A stretch of 63,859 nt of DNA from Ruminococcus sp. (GTDB taxonomy: Bacteria > Bacillota > Clostridia > Oscillospirales > Ruminococcaceae), in the NCBI GenBank assembly GCA_015066745.1, contig SVNW01000012.1, positions 1-63,859 of the forward strand, given 5' to 3'. This document shows positions 1 to 9,133 of this stretch, piece by piece (positions within the stretch are counted from its first letter, which is position 1; every line of letters begins with the position of its first letter). Under the pieces are notes generated by a model that was not told the DNA's origin, did no database searches, and saw nothing but the letters and a program-made list of their open reading frames with translations. The position numbers were made by a program, and so were the translations under genes.

Positions 1-24
1 TATTTATTAACAGGGGGTTTTTTT

Positions 25-1689
25 ATGGAGATAGACGAAAAGAGACTTGCGTTTGGCCTTGCAGGAATGCTGGACAATATGTGGCTCATAGACCTTGATG
101 GTGACAGGATAGACATAATTCTGGACAAATCAAAGCCTCAGTTGCAGGGACAAAGTATGTCGTATCGTGATTTTTATTTAGGGTATGTAAAGCTTTCGGG
201 AAATATGGACAGGGTATATGACTGGTATGATACATTTTCTCCCGAATCGCTCAGAGAGTTTGCAAAACTAGGCACTCATCAGTCGGAAATATATGATTCA
301 ATTTATTTTGAAGCTATGTGGTATCATATAAGTATTTCTCCGATAGGCTTTAAAGACCGTAAAAATGTATTTATGGTCACAGGCCGTGATATAAGTGCGG
401 AAAAACATGACACGATCATTTCAAATGCAGTTGAAAAATCATACGACTATATAGTACATCTCGATTTGTTTAAAAATTCATTTGTTATGTACAGAGGAAA
501 TCCTGATGATGACGCAATTATGCCACCTGAATCGGGAGATAACTATGATGATGAAATAATGCGTTATAACAAGGGCTATATCGCAGATTATGACCTCGAA
601 CGTGTAAATATGAAATTTATGCGTCAGAATATACTTAATGAACTTGATGAAAAAGAGTCCTTTGAGTTTTTCTGCGACTGTCTGGAAGCAGGCAAAACAA
701 GGACAAAAGTTATACGAATATCATATCTTGACAGGGAAAACGGCATAGTTCTTGTGATGGGAACAGATATTACCCGTGACAGAGAAGAACGTAAACACGC
801 CCTTAGTATAGCTCTTTCAAGAATAACTACCATACATGAGTTCTACTATTATCTGAAAGAAAACCGTTGCGAACTTCCTCAGAGAACTATGAGAAAATAC
901 AACTGTAAAAAGGTTTATACCGATATGCCTCATAGTTTTATGAAAGATTTTGTTTATGAGGAAGACTGGGACAATTTTGAGGAAATGTATAATCAGATAA
1001 GAAATCATGAACGTAAAACCGCAAAATGTGTTTTCAGAAACAAAAAAGGCGATGTATGGGTAAAGCAGACCTTGTCGGTTGTTCCTGCTGACGGAAAACA
1101 GAGTAATGTTGTTGTGGGTATACTTGAAGATATCACAGAACAGAAAAAGATGGAGTTCCGTGCCGAGAGAGACCAGCTTACAGGGCTTTACAACAAAGTA
1201 TCCGCTCTTTCAAATATTCAGAACATCATGAAACGCTATAAAAATCAGACTCATGTTATGTTTGTTTTTGACCTTGATAATTTCAAGCAGATAAATGACT
1301 TGTACGGTCATAGTGTAGGCGATGACGTTCTTGTCAAAATGTCAACACTTCTCAGGAGTTATTTCAGAAGTGACGATATAGTAGCAAGATTTGGCGGAGA
1401 TGAATTTATAGTGTTTGTTCCTTGTGTCAAGGATAAAAGAGTTGTGCTTGCCAAAGCCGACCTGATAATAGAAGCTGTCCGTGATGAAATAAGCGCACGT
1501 TACAACATGGCTCAAGTGTCTACAAGCATAGGAATAGCTTATTCGGATATGGGTAGCAGTGTGAGCAGTATCTTTGAACAGGCAGATAAGGCTCTGTATG
1601 AAGCAAAACAGAACGGCAAGGACAGATGTTGTGTGGCTAACAGTCATTCTCGTCTGAAACAGTCTGTTCGTGAGACAGTGAAGATATAA
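25..1689 (+). CDS. PAS-GGDEF diguanylate cyclase
   Basis: Predicted to make cyclic di-GMP from two GTP. The C-terminal third (about residues 385-545) is a GGDEF domain with an intact active-site motif at residues 457-461 and an RxxD inhibitory site (R448-D451) exactly five residues upstream, so product feedback inhibition is expected. The N-terminal two thirds looks like two or three degenerate PAS-type sensor modules; a PAC-like segment ending in GILEDITEQKK leads into the GGDEF domain. No membrane segment or signal peptide is evident, so it should be cytoplasmic. The start ATG follows a GGGGG ribosome binding site. The last 53 bp overlap the end of the convergent XRE-family gene. Its position next to the Tad pilus operon suggests, but does not prove, a link between c-di-GMP and surface attachment. 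Confidence 0.93.
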   Translation: MEIDEKRLAFGLAGMLDNMWLIDLDGDRIDIILDKSKPQLQGQSMSYRDFYLGYVKLSGNMDRVYDWYDTFSPESLREFAKLGTHQSEIYDSIYFEAMWYHISISPIGFKDRKNVFMVTGRDISAEKHDTIISNAVEKSYDYIVHLDLFKNSFVMYRGNPDDDAIMPPESGDNYDDEIMRYNKGYIADYDLERVNMKFMRQNILNELDEKESFEFFCDCLEAGKTRTKVIRISYLDRENGIVLVMGTDITRDREERKHALSIALSRITTIHEFYYYLKENRCELPQRTMRKYNCKKVYTDMPHSFMKDFVYEEDWDNFEEMYNQIRNHERKTAKCVFRNKKGDVWVKQTLSVVPADGKQSNVVVGILEDITEQKKMEFRAERDQLTGLYNKVSALSNIQNIMKRYKNQTHVMFVFDLDNFKQINDLYGHSVGDDVLVKMSTLLRSYFRSDDIVARFGGDEFIVFVPCVKDKRVVLAKADLIIEAVRDEISARYNMAQVSTSIGIAYSDMGSSVSSIFEQADKALYEAKQNGKDRCCVANSHSRLKQSVRETVKI

Positions 1690-2650
1690 ATTTATCAAAT
1701 AGATTTCTAAGACTTTGTTCATATATCATTATGCGGTAGAAAATACTGTTTCTTTCAAATATAAGAGAGGTACAAGAGGTATCTTTTTCAATAAATAAAT
1801 TTTTATTTACTTTTATTATAGCATCTGTTTTATTGGGAACAGATGTTATTTTTTTGCATATAAGATCATAGGAGTTCTGAGCGGTTTTAACGGAAAGTTC
1901 TCTGTACAGAAACAAAATATCACGTTCGGTGTGCAGTATTCCATAAGACAGGTCATTTGTAAAAGAAAAAGCATATCTTGGTGTAAGAATAAGGTTTGGC
2001 ATAAGCTGTGATGTGTCCTCTCGTACAGAAGGATGAAGATAGTTTATAAGAGGGGTGTATTCTCCGCAGAATATCATAAGAGGCAGACAAAGTGCAAATA
2101 TTTCAAGATTTTTGCCATACATATCGGTACTGCTTCCGAAAGATAATATCTGAGTTATTCGGATATCAGGTCTGTTGAGGCTTATCGCAGTAAGTTCGTT
2201 GTAAATAAATTTGTCAGAAGGAGGGGCGGTGACAAATACAGTTGTTGTAGTGATATCGGCAAGTATACGTTTTATGGTTGTCTGTACGGAAAGTCTGTCG
2301 TTTACGGCACATGAAACGAGTTGTTCCGATTTCAGATGATATTCAAAAATATCAGGTTTTGGCAGTCCCGAAAGATAGTTTATTATTTTTTCGGTGTGTT
2401 TGTTCTGAAAATAAGTTTCCTCTCCCATGCAGGTCATTTTGTAGGCTTCTGTAAGACGGCATTTTTCGTCATGTGACAGCATAAGGCTTTTGGCTATAGT
2501 CTGTACGCTCTTTATATCCGATGGGGTTCGTGTACCTGAAATATATTTGTGCAGAAGTGTGCGTTCGATTTTTGTTTCTGTTGCAAGAGCAGATATATTT
2601 GTCTTTCTTTCCTTGACGTAATAAGAAAGTATTTTTGAAAATTCAGTCAA
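1637..2650 (-). CDS. XRE-family helix-turn-helix protein of unknown target
   Basis: A 337-residue protein with an N-terminal HTH_XRE-like domain (about residues 1-65, containing LLHKYISGTRTPSD as the recognition-helix region). The rest is a long domain I do not recognise. It starts with TTG; a GAGGTG ribosome binding site 7 nt upstream supports this start. The 3' end overlaps the convergent GGDEF gene by 53 bp. The architecture resembles uncharacterised clostridial regulators with a C-terminal sensory or effector region, but no ligand or target can be named. It is divergent from the Tad operon promoter and could act on the shared 325-bp intergenic region. Confidence 0.8.
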   Translation of the reverse strand: MTEFSKILSYYVKERKTNISALATETKIERTLLHKYISGTRTPSDIKSVQTIAKSLMLSHDEKCRLTEAYKMTCMGEETYFQNKHTEKIINYLSGLPKPDIFEYHLKSEQLVSCAVNDRLSVQTTIKRILADITTTTVFVTAPPSDKFIYNELTAISLNRPDIRITQILSFGSSTDMYGKNLEIFALCLPLMIFCGEYTPLINYLHPSVREDTSQLMPNLILTPRYAFSFTNDLSYGILHTERDILFLYRELSVKTAQNSYDLICKKITSVPNKTDAIIKVNKNLFIEKDTSCTSLIFERNSIFYRIMIYEQSLRNLFDKFISSLSHEQTVSDENDC

Positions 2651-2805
2651 AATATTTCACCTCAGTTTGTTTAGTGTCTGATATATTTTATCATAAAAAA
2701 AATCAATAATTTGGAAAATTGTGTCGATGAAATATTGTTTTACGTTCCATAAAAAGTAAAAAAGATACCTTTCGGGTAATCTGAATTCCTTTTAGGGAAA
2801 CTCTA

Positions 2806-2834
2806 TTGTATAAGTGAAACTCACATGCTATAAT
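2806..2834 (+). promoter_or_regulatory. Sigma-A-type promoter of the Tad pilus operon
   Basis: TTGTAT (2806-2811) and TATAAT (2829-2834) are separated by 17 bp, close to the housekeeping consensus. It implies a leader of about 135 nt before the first Tad gene. Confidence 0.75.
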
Positions 2835-2865
2835 AATTTTGTCGTCAGGGAGATGACGATAAAAA

Positions 2866-2880
2866 ATATGTGTCACATAT
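2866..2880. promoter_or_regulatory. Palindromic operator-like site downstream of the Tad promoter
   Basis: ATATGTG-T-CACATAT is a perfect 7-1-7 inverted repeat about 30 bp downstream of the -10 box. A third CACATAT half-site follows at 2886-2892. It looks like a dimer-binding site for a repressor, possibly the neighbouring XRE protein. The binding protein is inference. Confidence 0.45.
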
Positions 2881-2946
2881 AAAGTCACATATTTACAAAC
2901 TGCTTTCTGTGTTGTAAAATTAAAATTGTAAAAAAGAGGAAAGGAG

Positions 2947-2964
2947 TCTCCGGTACAGCGGAGA
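2947..2964 (+). promoter_or_regulatory. Leader hairpin overlapping the TadZ ribosome binding site
   Basis: TCTCCG/CGGAGA form a 6-bp stem with a 6-nt loop. The 3' arm overlaps GAGAGG, the likely Shine-Dalgarno sequence 9 nt before the TadZ ATG. A second purine-rich AAAGGAG lies just 5' of the hairpin. The fold could limit translation initiation. Confidence 0.4.
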
Positions 2965-2975
2965 GGAAAAATATT

Positions 2976-4061
2976 ATGATAAAAATTAAGCTCGGGATAA
3001 TCGACAATGACAAGATATATCTTAACAGGATATCAAAATACTTCAGTACAAACTATAAAAATCAGGTTGAGATATATTCTTTTACAGATGAATCAACAGT
3101 AGCAGAAGCAGTAAGGCAGAACAAGATCAATGTATTGGTAGCGTCACAGGATTCAGAAATAAGAACCGACAGACTCGCAGACTTTTGTATGTTTGCATAT
3201 TTTGTCGATTCAAAGATGATAGATACATACAATGATCATCATGCCATATGCAAGTTTCAGAGAGCGGACCTTATTTATAAGCAGTTGCTTGGGCTTTATT
3301 CGGAAAAACTTGCCGATAAGGTAAAGTACAAAAACTCAGGCACAAGAAAATCGGAAATAAGCTTGTTTGTTTCGGGATTTGACGGTGCAGGGGCAACAAC
3401 GTCAGCAGCGGCTTATGCAAAGTATCTTGCGGCAAAAGGAAGAAAAACTTTGTTTTTGAACCTTAAACAATTCGGAAGTACGGAAAATATTTTTGAAGCT
3501 TCAGGAAAAGGTTCTTTTACAGATGCGATATTTGCGATAAAGAGTAAAAAAGTAAATATGACACTCAAACTTGAAAGTATCGTAAAACAAAGCGAAGACG
3601 GGGTTTATTTCTACGACAATTGTCAGAACGCCCTTGATTACACAGAGATAAAGCTTGATGAACTTGAAATATTGCTTGACGAGATGAGCAGTAGTTTTGG
3701 ATATCATAATATAGTGGTTGTAAGTGACTTCTATTTTTCTGACAGTCTTATCTATCTTATGGAACAGGCAAAGGACATTGTAATAGTATCTGACAACAGA
3801 AAATCATCACAGATACAGCTTGAAAGGAGAACATCGGCAATAAAAAGTCTTGATAACAGACATAATCTGAATATTTCAGAAAAAGTAAGGCTGATTTTTA
3901 ACAAGACAATAAACGCAAGTATATTCAGAACGGATTTTCCGGTTATAGGGATACAGCCCGAACTTGAAATATATGATGACAAGGAGATAGTAAAAACAAT
4001 AGCTTTTTCGGGTATATTTGATAAGATGAACAGTATGAGAAAACAGGAGTCAGGCAGATGA
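2976..4061 (+). CDS. TadZ/CpaE-like pilus assembly ATPase-family protein
   Basis: First gene of the Tad operon. Residues 1-110 resemble a degenerate receiver domain; residues 125-350 resemble the MinD/ParA-like fold of TadZ/CpaE, which localises the Tad machine to the membrane. The P-loop region reads GFDGAGATTSAAAYAKYLA. Compared with KGGxGKT it lacks the signature lysine and has alanine in place of the P-loop lysine, so ATP hydrolysis is doubtful. A non-canonical P-loop is known in TadZ. It overlaps the TadA ATPase gene by 4 bp (ATGA), supporting translational coupling. Assignment to TadZ rests on fold-like features and context. Confidence 0.82.
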   Translation: MIKIKLGIIDNDKIYLNRISKYFSTNYKNQVEIYSFTDESTVAEAVRQNKINVLVASQDSEIRTDRLADFCMFAYFVDSKMIDTYNDHHAICKFQRADLIYKQLLGLYSEKLADKVKYKNSGTRKSEISLFVSGFDGAGATTSAAAYAKYLAAKGRKTLFLNLKQFGSTENIFEASGKGSFTDAIFAIKSKKVNMTLKLESIVKQSEDGVYFYDNCQNALDYTEIKLDELEILLDEMSSSFGYHNIVVVSDFYFSDSLIYLMEQAKDIVIVSDNRKSSQIQLERRTSAIKSLDNRHNLNISEKVRLIFNKTINASIFRTDFPVIGIQPELEIYDDKEIVKTIAFSGIFDKMNSMRKQESGR

Positions 4062-5311
4062 CAGCACACGAGATAAGGAACACCAGAAAAGAAAGTATGA
4101 CAACAGAACTTAAAGCTTATGTAATGGAAAATTTCAATCTTAGTGAAATGTCAGATGATGAGCTTTATAACAAAATAGAACAGGAAGTAATACAGAGAAC
4201 AACAGATACTTTTTTATCAATAGATGACAAGGTAGATATAATAGAGAGAATATTCAGTTCGATAAGAGGTCTGGGATTGCTTGATATTATAATGAGAGAT
4301 GACAGCATAACAGAGGTAATGATAAACGGATATGACAATATATACGTAGAAAAGAACGGAAGACTAAAAAGACTTAATAATAAATTTGAAAGCCAGCAGA
4401 GACTTGAAGATATAATACAGAGAATAGTTTCTGCTGCGGGGCGTGAGGTAAATCAGGCAAATCCGATAGTAGATACAAGGCTTGCCGATGGTTCAAGAGT
4501 AAACGTAGTTTTACCGCCAATATCGCTTAGCGGTCCGGTAGTGACTATCAGAAAGTTTTCAAAAACACCTATGACTATTGAACAGCTTATAAAGTACGGC
4601 TCTATAACGCCTGATATAGCACATAAGCTGGAGTTGCTGGTAAAAGCACGCTATAACATATTCATAAGTGGCGGTACAGGCTCAGGAAAAACAACTTTTC
4701 TGAATGCTCTTTCAAATTTTATACCGGGTGAGGAACGAATAATAACGATAGAAGACTCGGCTGAACTTCAGATAGAAAATGTAGAAAATCTGGTAAGCCT
4801 TGAGACAAGAAACGCAAATACTTCAGGTGTAGGACAGGTTTCTATGAGAGATCTTATAAAAGCTTCACTGCGAATGCGACCTGAAAGAATAATAGTCGGA
4901 GAGGTCAGAGGTGCTGAGGCATTGGATATGCTTCAGGCTATGAATACAGGACACGATGGTTCGCTTTCAACAGGACATGCCAATTCGGCTTCTGATATGA
5001 TGAGCAGACTGGAAACGATGGTTCTGACAGGGGCGGAGGCTTTACCGCTGGCCGCGGTAAGACAACAGATAGCGTCAGCGGTTGATATAGTGATACATCT
5101 TTCAAGATTAAGAGACCATTCAAGAAAGGTTACGGAAATATCAGAAGTAACCGGAGTAAAGGACGGAGAAATAGAATTAAATCCGATTTATGTATTTGAG
5201 GAAACATCTGAAAGTACTCGTGAATCGGTTTGCGGAGAACTAAGGAGAACAGAAAACAAATTTATTTATGATGAAAAATTAAGGAGAAGTGGAATAGATG
5301 AGAAAATATAA
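4058..5311 (+). CDS. TadA/CpaF secretion ATPase
   Basis: Hexameric traffic ATPase that powers Tad/Flp pilus assembly at the cytoplasmic face. Visible features: the N-terminal CpaF-type region with SITEVMINGYDNIYVEKNG, Walker A GGTGSGKTT (about residues 204-212), an Asp box (ITIEDSAELQ), Walker B region (RPERIIVGEVRGAEALDML) and the His box (GSLSTGHANS). Length (417 aa) is normal for the family. The start overlaps the TadZ stop by 4 bp and AGGAG lies 8 nt upstream. It is followed after 9 nt by TadB. Confidence 0.96.
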   Translation: MTAHEIRNTRKESMTTELKAYVMENFNLSEMSDDELYNKIEQEVIQRTTDTFLSIDDKVDIIERIFSSIRGLGLLDIIMRDDSITEVMINGYDNIYVEKNGRLKRLNNKFESQQRLEDIIQRIVSAAGREVNQANPIVDTRLADGSRVNVVLPPISLSGPVVTIRKFSKTPMTIEQLIKYGSITPDIAHKLELLVKARYNIFISGGTGSGKTTFLNALSNFIPGEERIITIEDSAELQIENVENLVSLETRNANTSGVGQVSMRDLIKASLRMRPERIIVGEVRGAEALDMLQAMNTGHDGSLSTGHANSASDMMSRLETMVLTGAEALPLAAVRQQIASAVDIVIHLSRLRDHSRKVTEISEVTGVKDGEIELNPIYVFEETSESTRESVCGELRRTENKFIYDEKLRRSGIDEKI

Positions 5312-5320
5312 GGGGAAGTT

Positions 5321-6109
5321 ATGAAAAGCAAAAAGAAAAATCAAAAAAAGTACAACAAAGGTATACTCGGAACAGGTACAGATTATTCGTTCTATAAAAT
5401 GACGTGTTCCGAAACCGCACTGGTTTGTTGTGTAAGTGTTATTGCCGGTGTTCTGGCGTTCGGAATGTTTTTTGGATTTTCTTTTCTTGCACTGATATTT
5501 GGTGCGGTCATTGCGGTTGTGATGCAAAGACCGGGTACGGAATACTTTAAGAAAAAGAGAAATAAAAACCTTCTGATACAATTCCGTGATTTTCTTGAAT
5601 CTTTATCATCTTCGCTTTCAGCCGGTCAGAATATTTCCATGGCAATAAAATCAGCCGGAAATGACATGGTTCAGCAGTATGGTGAAGAGGCTATGATGTC
5701 ACAGGAAGTAATGATGATCACAAACGGTATGGAAAATAACTATACTGCAGAGGATATGTTTATTGATTTCGCACAGAGAAGTCATCAGCGTGATATAATG
5801 AGTTTTGCGGAAACTTTTCAGATATGTAACCGTACAGGTGGCAATATGAAAAATATTATCAAGGCAACTTATAAGATATTAAGCGACAAGATGGCGATGG
5901 AAGCTGAAATAGCTACTACCGCCTCAAAAGGCAAAAATGACCTTCTGATAATGACTTGTATGCCGTTTATTATATTGCCGATGATGAAATCTCTCGGAGG
6001 AGATATGGCAGCAAACAATATGATAAACGTAACAGTTAAAGTTATAGGTGCAGTGCTGATAGCAATATCGTATATAATCGGCAGTAAAATAGCTCAAATA
6101 AAAATATAG
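5321..6109 (+). CDS. TadB-like inner-membrane platform protein
   Basis: Type II secretion F-domain protein, one of two membrane platform subunits of the Tad pilus machine. Two hydrophobic segments lie near residues 28-68 and a further pair near the C-terminus (about 205-260), flanking the cytoplasmic T2SSF region (LLIQFRDFLESLSSSLSAGQNI and the MSFAETFQICNRTGGN segment). An AAGGGG ribosome binding site precedes the ATG. It is tightly linked between TadA and TadC. Confidence 0.9.
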   Translation: MKSKKKNQKKYNKGILGTGTDYSFYKMTCSETALVCCVSVIAGVLAFGMFFGFSFLALIFGAVIAVVMQRPGTEYFKKKRNKNLLIQFRDFLESLSSSLSAGQNISMAIKSAGNDMVQQYGEEAMMSQEVMMITNGMENNYTAEDMFIDFAQRSHQRDIMSFAETFQICNRTGGNMKNIIKATYKILSDKMAMEAEIATTASKGKNDLLIMTCMPFIILPMMKSLGGDMAANNMINVTVKVIGAVLIAISYIIGSKIAQIKI

Positions 6110-6125
6110 AAAAGGATTTTTTAAC

Positions 6126-6995
6126 ATGGACGATCCAATTCAGTTAATTATGGCGGTGATTGGTACAGGTTCGGCTTTGTTGTGGATAATATTATTTATA
6201 AAAAATTCGGGGAAATACTCTGAAATACTTAAAACCACAGCAGCCTCCGGATATCAGTTAAGTTCAGTTTTCTTCATTGGTTTTGCAATAATGAAACATC
6301 TGAAAATCAATGTACGAAGTGAAAAATATGCTTTGAAAAGAAGCAGAGCGGCAGAGTTATACGGACTTAAATATGCAGAATTTTATACATATCTTATAAC
6401 AGGTGCGGAGGTAACTTATGCAGTTACAATATTTCCGGTGACTACGTTGCTTGCAGCGACAGCAGGAAGTGTTGAATTTGGAATCATGGGAGCTGTAGTC
6501 TCATTGCTTATGCTCTTTTATATAGATTCAGACGTTAAGAAAAAGGTTGAAGAACGTCACGACGAACTTTTGTGTGAACTTCCGGATATGATATCGAGGC
6601 TTACAATACTTGTAAATGCCGGAATGGTTTTAAGAGAAGCATGGAACAAGATAGCAGATTCGTCTGATTCTATGCTATGCAAAGAAATGCGTCATACATA
6701 TGAGGATATCCGAAACGGAATGCCTGAGTCAGAAGCATTCAGTGCATTTGCGGAAAGATGTCACACAAAGGAGATAAGAAAATTTATCAGTACACTAAAT
6801 CAAAATCTTCAGAAGGGTAGCACAGAACTGGTCAGTTCTTTACAGACAGCTGCCGCTGAACAGTGGGAAGAAAAAAAGAATCTGGTCAAAAGGAAAGGAA
6901 ACGCTGTCGAACAGAAGTTGTTATTACCTATGATAATCATATTTATCGCAATAATAATAATGATAATAGTTCCGGTGTTTACTAATATAGTATAA
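6126..6995 (+). CDS. TadC-like inner-membrane platform protein
   Basis: Second T2SSF-domain membrane subunit of the Tad system, expected to pair with TadB. It has an N-terminal hydrophobic segment (residues about 7-27), central hydrophobic stretches (about 95-135), the T2SSF signature CELPDMISRLTILVNAGM, and a C-terminal membrane helix ending in IIIMIIVPVFTNIV. An AAAGGA ribosome binding site precedes the ATG. It lies 16 nt after TadB and 34 nt before the Flp pilin. Confidence 0.9.
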   Translation: MDDPIQLIMAVIGTGSALLWIILFIKNSGKYSEILKTTAASGYQLSSVFFIGFAIMKHLKINVRSEKYALKRSRAAELYGLKYAEFYTYLITGAEVTYAVTIFPVTTLLAATAGSVEFGIMGAVVSLLMLFYIDSDVKKKVEERHDELLCELPDMISRLTILVNAGMVLREAWNKIADSSDSMLCKEMRHTYEDIRNGMPESEAFSAFAERCHTKEIRKFISTLNQNLQKGSTELVSSLQTAAAEQWEEKKNLVKRKGNAVEQKLLLPMIIIFIAIIIMIIVPVFTNIV

Positions 6996-7029
6996 AAAAT
7001 AATAATAAGGAAACAGGAGAGAAAAAACA

Positions 7030-7257
7030 ATGAAAAATTTAATGGCAAATGTAACAGCAAAGGCAACAATGAAAATGATGGCAGCAAAGGCAAGAGTTAA
7101 GGAGATGCTCAGAGATGAAAGAGGAGAGGTAAACCTGATAGCTATACTTCTTATAATAGTTGTAGTAGTAGGACTGGTTATCATATTCCGTGATAATATC
7201 GAAGATCTTATAGACAGTATATTTAACAATATAAATGAAGGTATTGAAGAGGTATGA
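7030..7257 (+). CDS. Flp-type (class IVb) pilin
   Basis: A 75-residue prepilin, the likely shaft subunit of the Tad pilus. It has a long basic leader (residues 1-32), a predicted prepilin peptidase site G32|E33, then a continuous hydrophobic helix (VNLIAILLIIVVVVGLVII) and a short acidic tail. This matches the Flp1-like pilins of Firmicutes. CAGGAGAG upstream is a good ribosome binding site. The peptidase encoded at 9134-9772 should process it. Confidence 0.9.
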   Translation: MKNLMANVTAKATMKMMAAKARVKEMLRDERGEVNLIAILLIIVVVVGLVIIFRDNIEDLIDSIFNNINEGIEEV

Positions 7258-7260
7258 TCT

Positions 7261-7938
7261 GTGAAATTTTTCAAAGATGAAAAGGGAGCGGCTTTACTCG
7301 TTGAAGCCGCTTTCATATATCCTATAGTAATAATTGTGGTTGTGTTTATGATATATCTTGGTATGTTTGTATATGAATCGGCAGTAATTCATGATATGGC
7401 GGCAACAACTTCGATGATGGCGGCAAAATCAGTTTCATTTCCGGGATATGATGAATTAGGCGATTTTTGTATCAAAGGTGGCGATGATGATACTGAGATA
7501 ACAGTGGGAATGGTAAACAAAGCATATGAAGATATGAAACCGTACAGATATATAGTAACAGGTAAGGTTGACAAGGTGTTTGAAGAAAATCTTACAGGCA
7601 GGACAAAGGATATTCTTCTTAAAACCGAAGAAATAGACTGCAGTATAGACGTTGACCGTCATCTTCTGAGCAGACGTATAACAGTGAAACTTGAAAAGGA
7701 AGTTTCTATGCCTCAGATTTTTGAAATGATAGGTCTGAACGATAAATATCTGATAACTGCAACTGAAATGTCCATAACTTCCGACCCTGCAGAATTTGTA
7801 AGAAATACAGATATAACCGCAAATGTAACAGGATATCTTGCAGAGAAGTTTAAACTCGGAGAAAAATTTTCCGCACTCAGGGAAAAGATAAGCGGAACAC
7901 TTGAAAACCTTAGTATAAACGGAGATAAAGAAAAATGA
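7261..7938 (+). CDS. TadE-like pseudopilin
   Basis: Minor Tad pilin with an N-terminal TadE signature: a charged leader, EKGAALLVEAAFIYPIVIIV, and a single membrane helix, followed by about 180 residues of extracytoplasmic domain. It starts with GTG; GAGG 8 nt upstream supports that start. It follows the Flp pilin after 3 nt and overlaps the next pseudopilin by 4 bp (ATGA). Confidence 0.85.
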   Translation: MKFFKDEKGAALLVEAAFIYPIVIIVVVFMIYLGMFVYESAVIHDMAATTSMMAAKSVSFPGYDELGDFCIKGGDDDTEITVGMVNKAYEDMKPYRYIVTGKVDKVFEENLTGRTKDILLKTEEIDCSIDVDRHLLSRRITVKLEKEVSMPQIFEMIGLNDKYLITATEMSITSDPAEFVRNTDITANVTGYLAEKFKLGEKFSALREKISGTLENLSINGDKEK

Positions 7939-9110
7939 GCAGAAAAAGGTCTTTTAAAGGCTCGGTAACAGTAGAAGCGTCACTTGCACTGCCGATATTT
8001 TTGCTTGGCTTTGTACTTATACTCTCACTTGTACAGATAATAAGAACTGAAAGTATAGTACAGCATAGTATGAACAGAATGGCAGTAGAACTATCAGAGT
8101 ATTGTTACGCGGCAGACAAGCTTTCTCTTACGGAAGCTATACAGAAGTCAAATATGACGATAGGCGAGGCAGTGGAGAATATAACGGAAATGTCAGGGAT
8201 AATGGACGATGAGACGTGTGATGACGCAGAAGGAACAGCGGTCATAACCGAACTTACGGAATTTTTGCTCGGAGATACAGCGGATATGGGTCTTAACGGT
8301 CCGATAGTTGAAAAACTTTGTCACACACTTATGCCAAAGTATATAAACGAAGACAAGGATGTTGCTGACAGATATCTTGAGAAACTCAGCGGTATAAAAA
8401 TATCTGATATAGATTTCAGATATTCTACTATACTTAAAGACGGAAAATCAATAAAACTTACGGCGATATACGAGCTTAAACTCAATACTTTCGGATTTTT
8501 CAAAGAAAAAGGCATTACTTTTACGATGCAGAATACCGCAGGTACAGCAGCATGGCTTACAGGTATGACAAGGAAAGAAACAGAGGAAGAAGAGCCTGAA
8601 GAAACCGAAGAAGAGGAAAAAAGAGAACCGACAAAATGGGATATTGTATCAGTTAAGGACAGAGGTACTGCATGGATAGATGAGATCCAGTCGGAAAATC
8701 CGGGAAAAGCAGTGGCATCAGGCAAGGGAATTCATCTTTATGACAGTAGCGGAGTATTTACAGCGGTTCATTCTGTAAATGTATTTTCTGTAAGTTATTC
8801 AAAATATGATTCTTCATTAAGCGGAGCACAGGCTTACACGCTTGATGAAAAAGGATTTAAAGCTGTTCTTAACAAGTATGCAAGAAAAATCAAGGAAAAC
8901 ACCAAAAATATCGGTAGCGAAATAAAAATGGAAGATGGAACGGTAAAGACCATTCTTACCAAAAATAAAAAATCCGGACTCATAATAATTATTCCGGAGG
9001 AAGCAAAAGAAAACAAAGAATTATACGATAAGATAATTGAAACAGGAAAGAAAGTTTCTGAAGAACAAAAAATAGAGATAGAATTTACATTCAGAGAAAA
9101 AGCACTCTGA
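7935..9110 (+). CDS. Second TadE/TadG-like pseudopilin with long ectodomain
   Basis: A 391-residue protein with a TadE-like N-terminus (GSVTVEASLALPIFLLGFVLIL) and one membrane helix at about residues 15-38. The rest is predicted to be extracellular and is divided by a glutamate-rich linker (residues about 214-232) into two regions. By context it is a minor or tip pilin of the Tad fibre. The start overlaps the previous stop by 4 bp, so the two pseudopilins are probably translationally coupled. Confidence 0.8.
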   Translation: MSRKRSFKGSVTVEASLALPIFLLGFVLILSLVQIIRTESIVQHSMNRMAVELSEYCYAADKLSLTEAIQKSNMTIGEAVENITEMSGIMDDETCDDAEGTAVITELTEFLLGDTADMGLNGPIVEKLCHTLMPKYINEDKDVADRYLEKLSGIKISDIDFRYSTILKDGKSIKLTAIYELKLNTFGFFKEKGITFTMQNTAGTAAWLTGMTRKETEEEEPEETEEEEKREPTKWDIVSVKDRGTAWIDEIQSENPGKAVASGKGIHLYDSSGVFTAVHSVNVFSVSYSKYDSSLSGAQAYTLDEKGFKAVLNKYARKIKENTKNIGSEIKMEDGTVKTILTKNKKSGLIIIIPEEAKENKELYDKIIETGKKVSEEQKIEIEFTFREKAL

Positions 9111-9133
9111 CAGACAGAAAGGGTAAAAAAATT

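Larger units (their letters stand above)
2651..2975. other. Divergent intergenic region between XRE gene and Tad operon
   Basis: This 325-bp AT-rich stretch has no gene. It holds the predicted Tad operon promoter, a small hairpin at about 2843-2858 (CGTCA/TGACG), a near-perfect inverted repeat at 2866-2880 and a leader hairpin at 2947-2964, each described separately. Confidence 0.8.

Noticed and set aside
1-24. Promoter of the GGDEF gene
   Set aside because: Only 24 bases are available upstream; only the ribosome binding site is visible.
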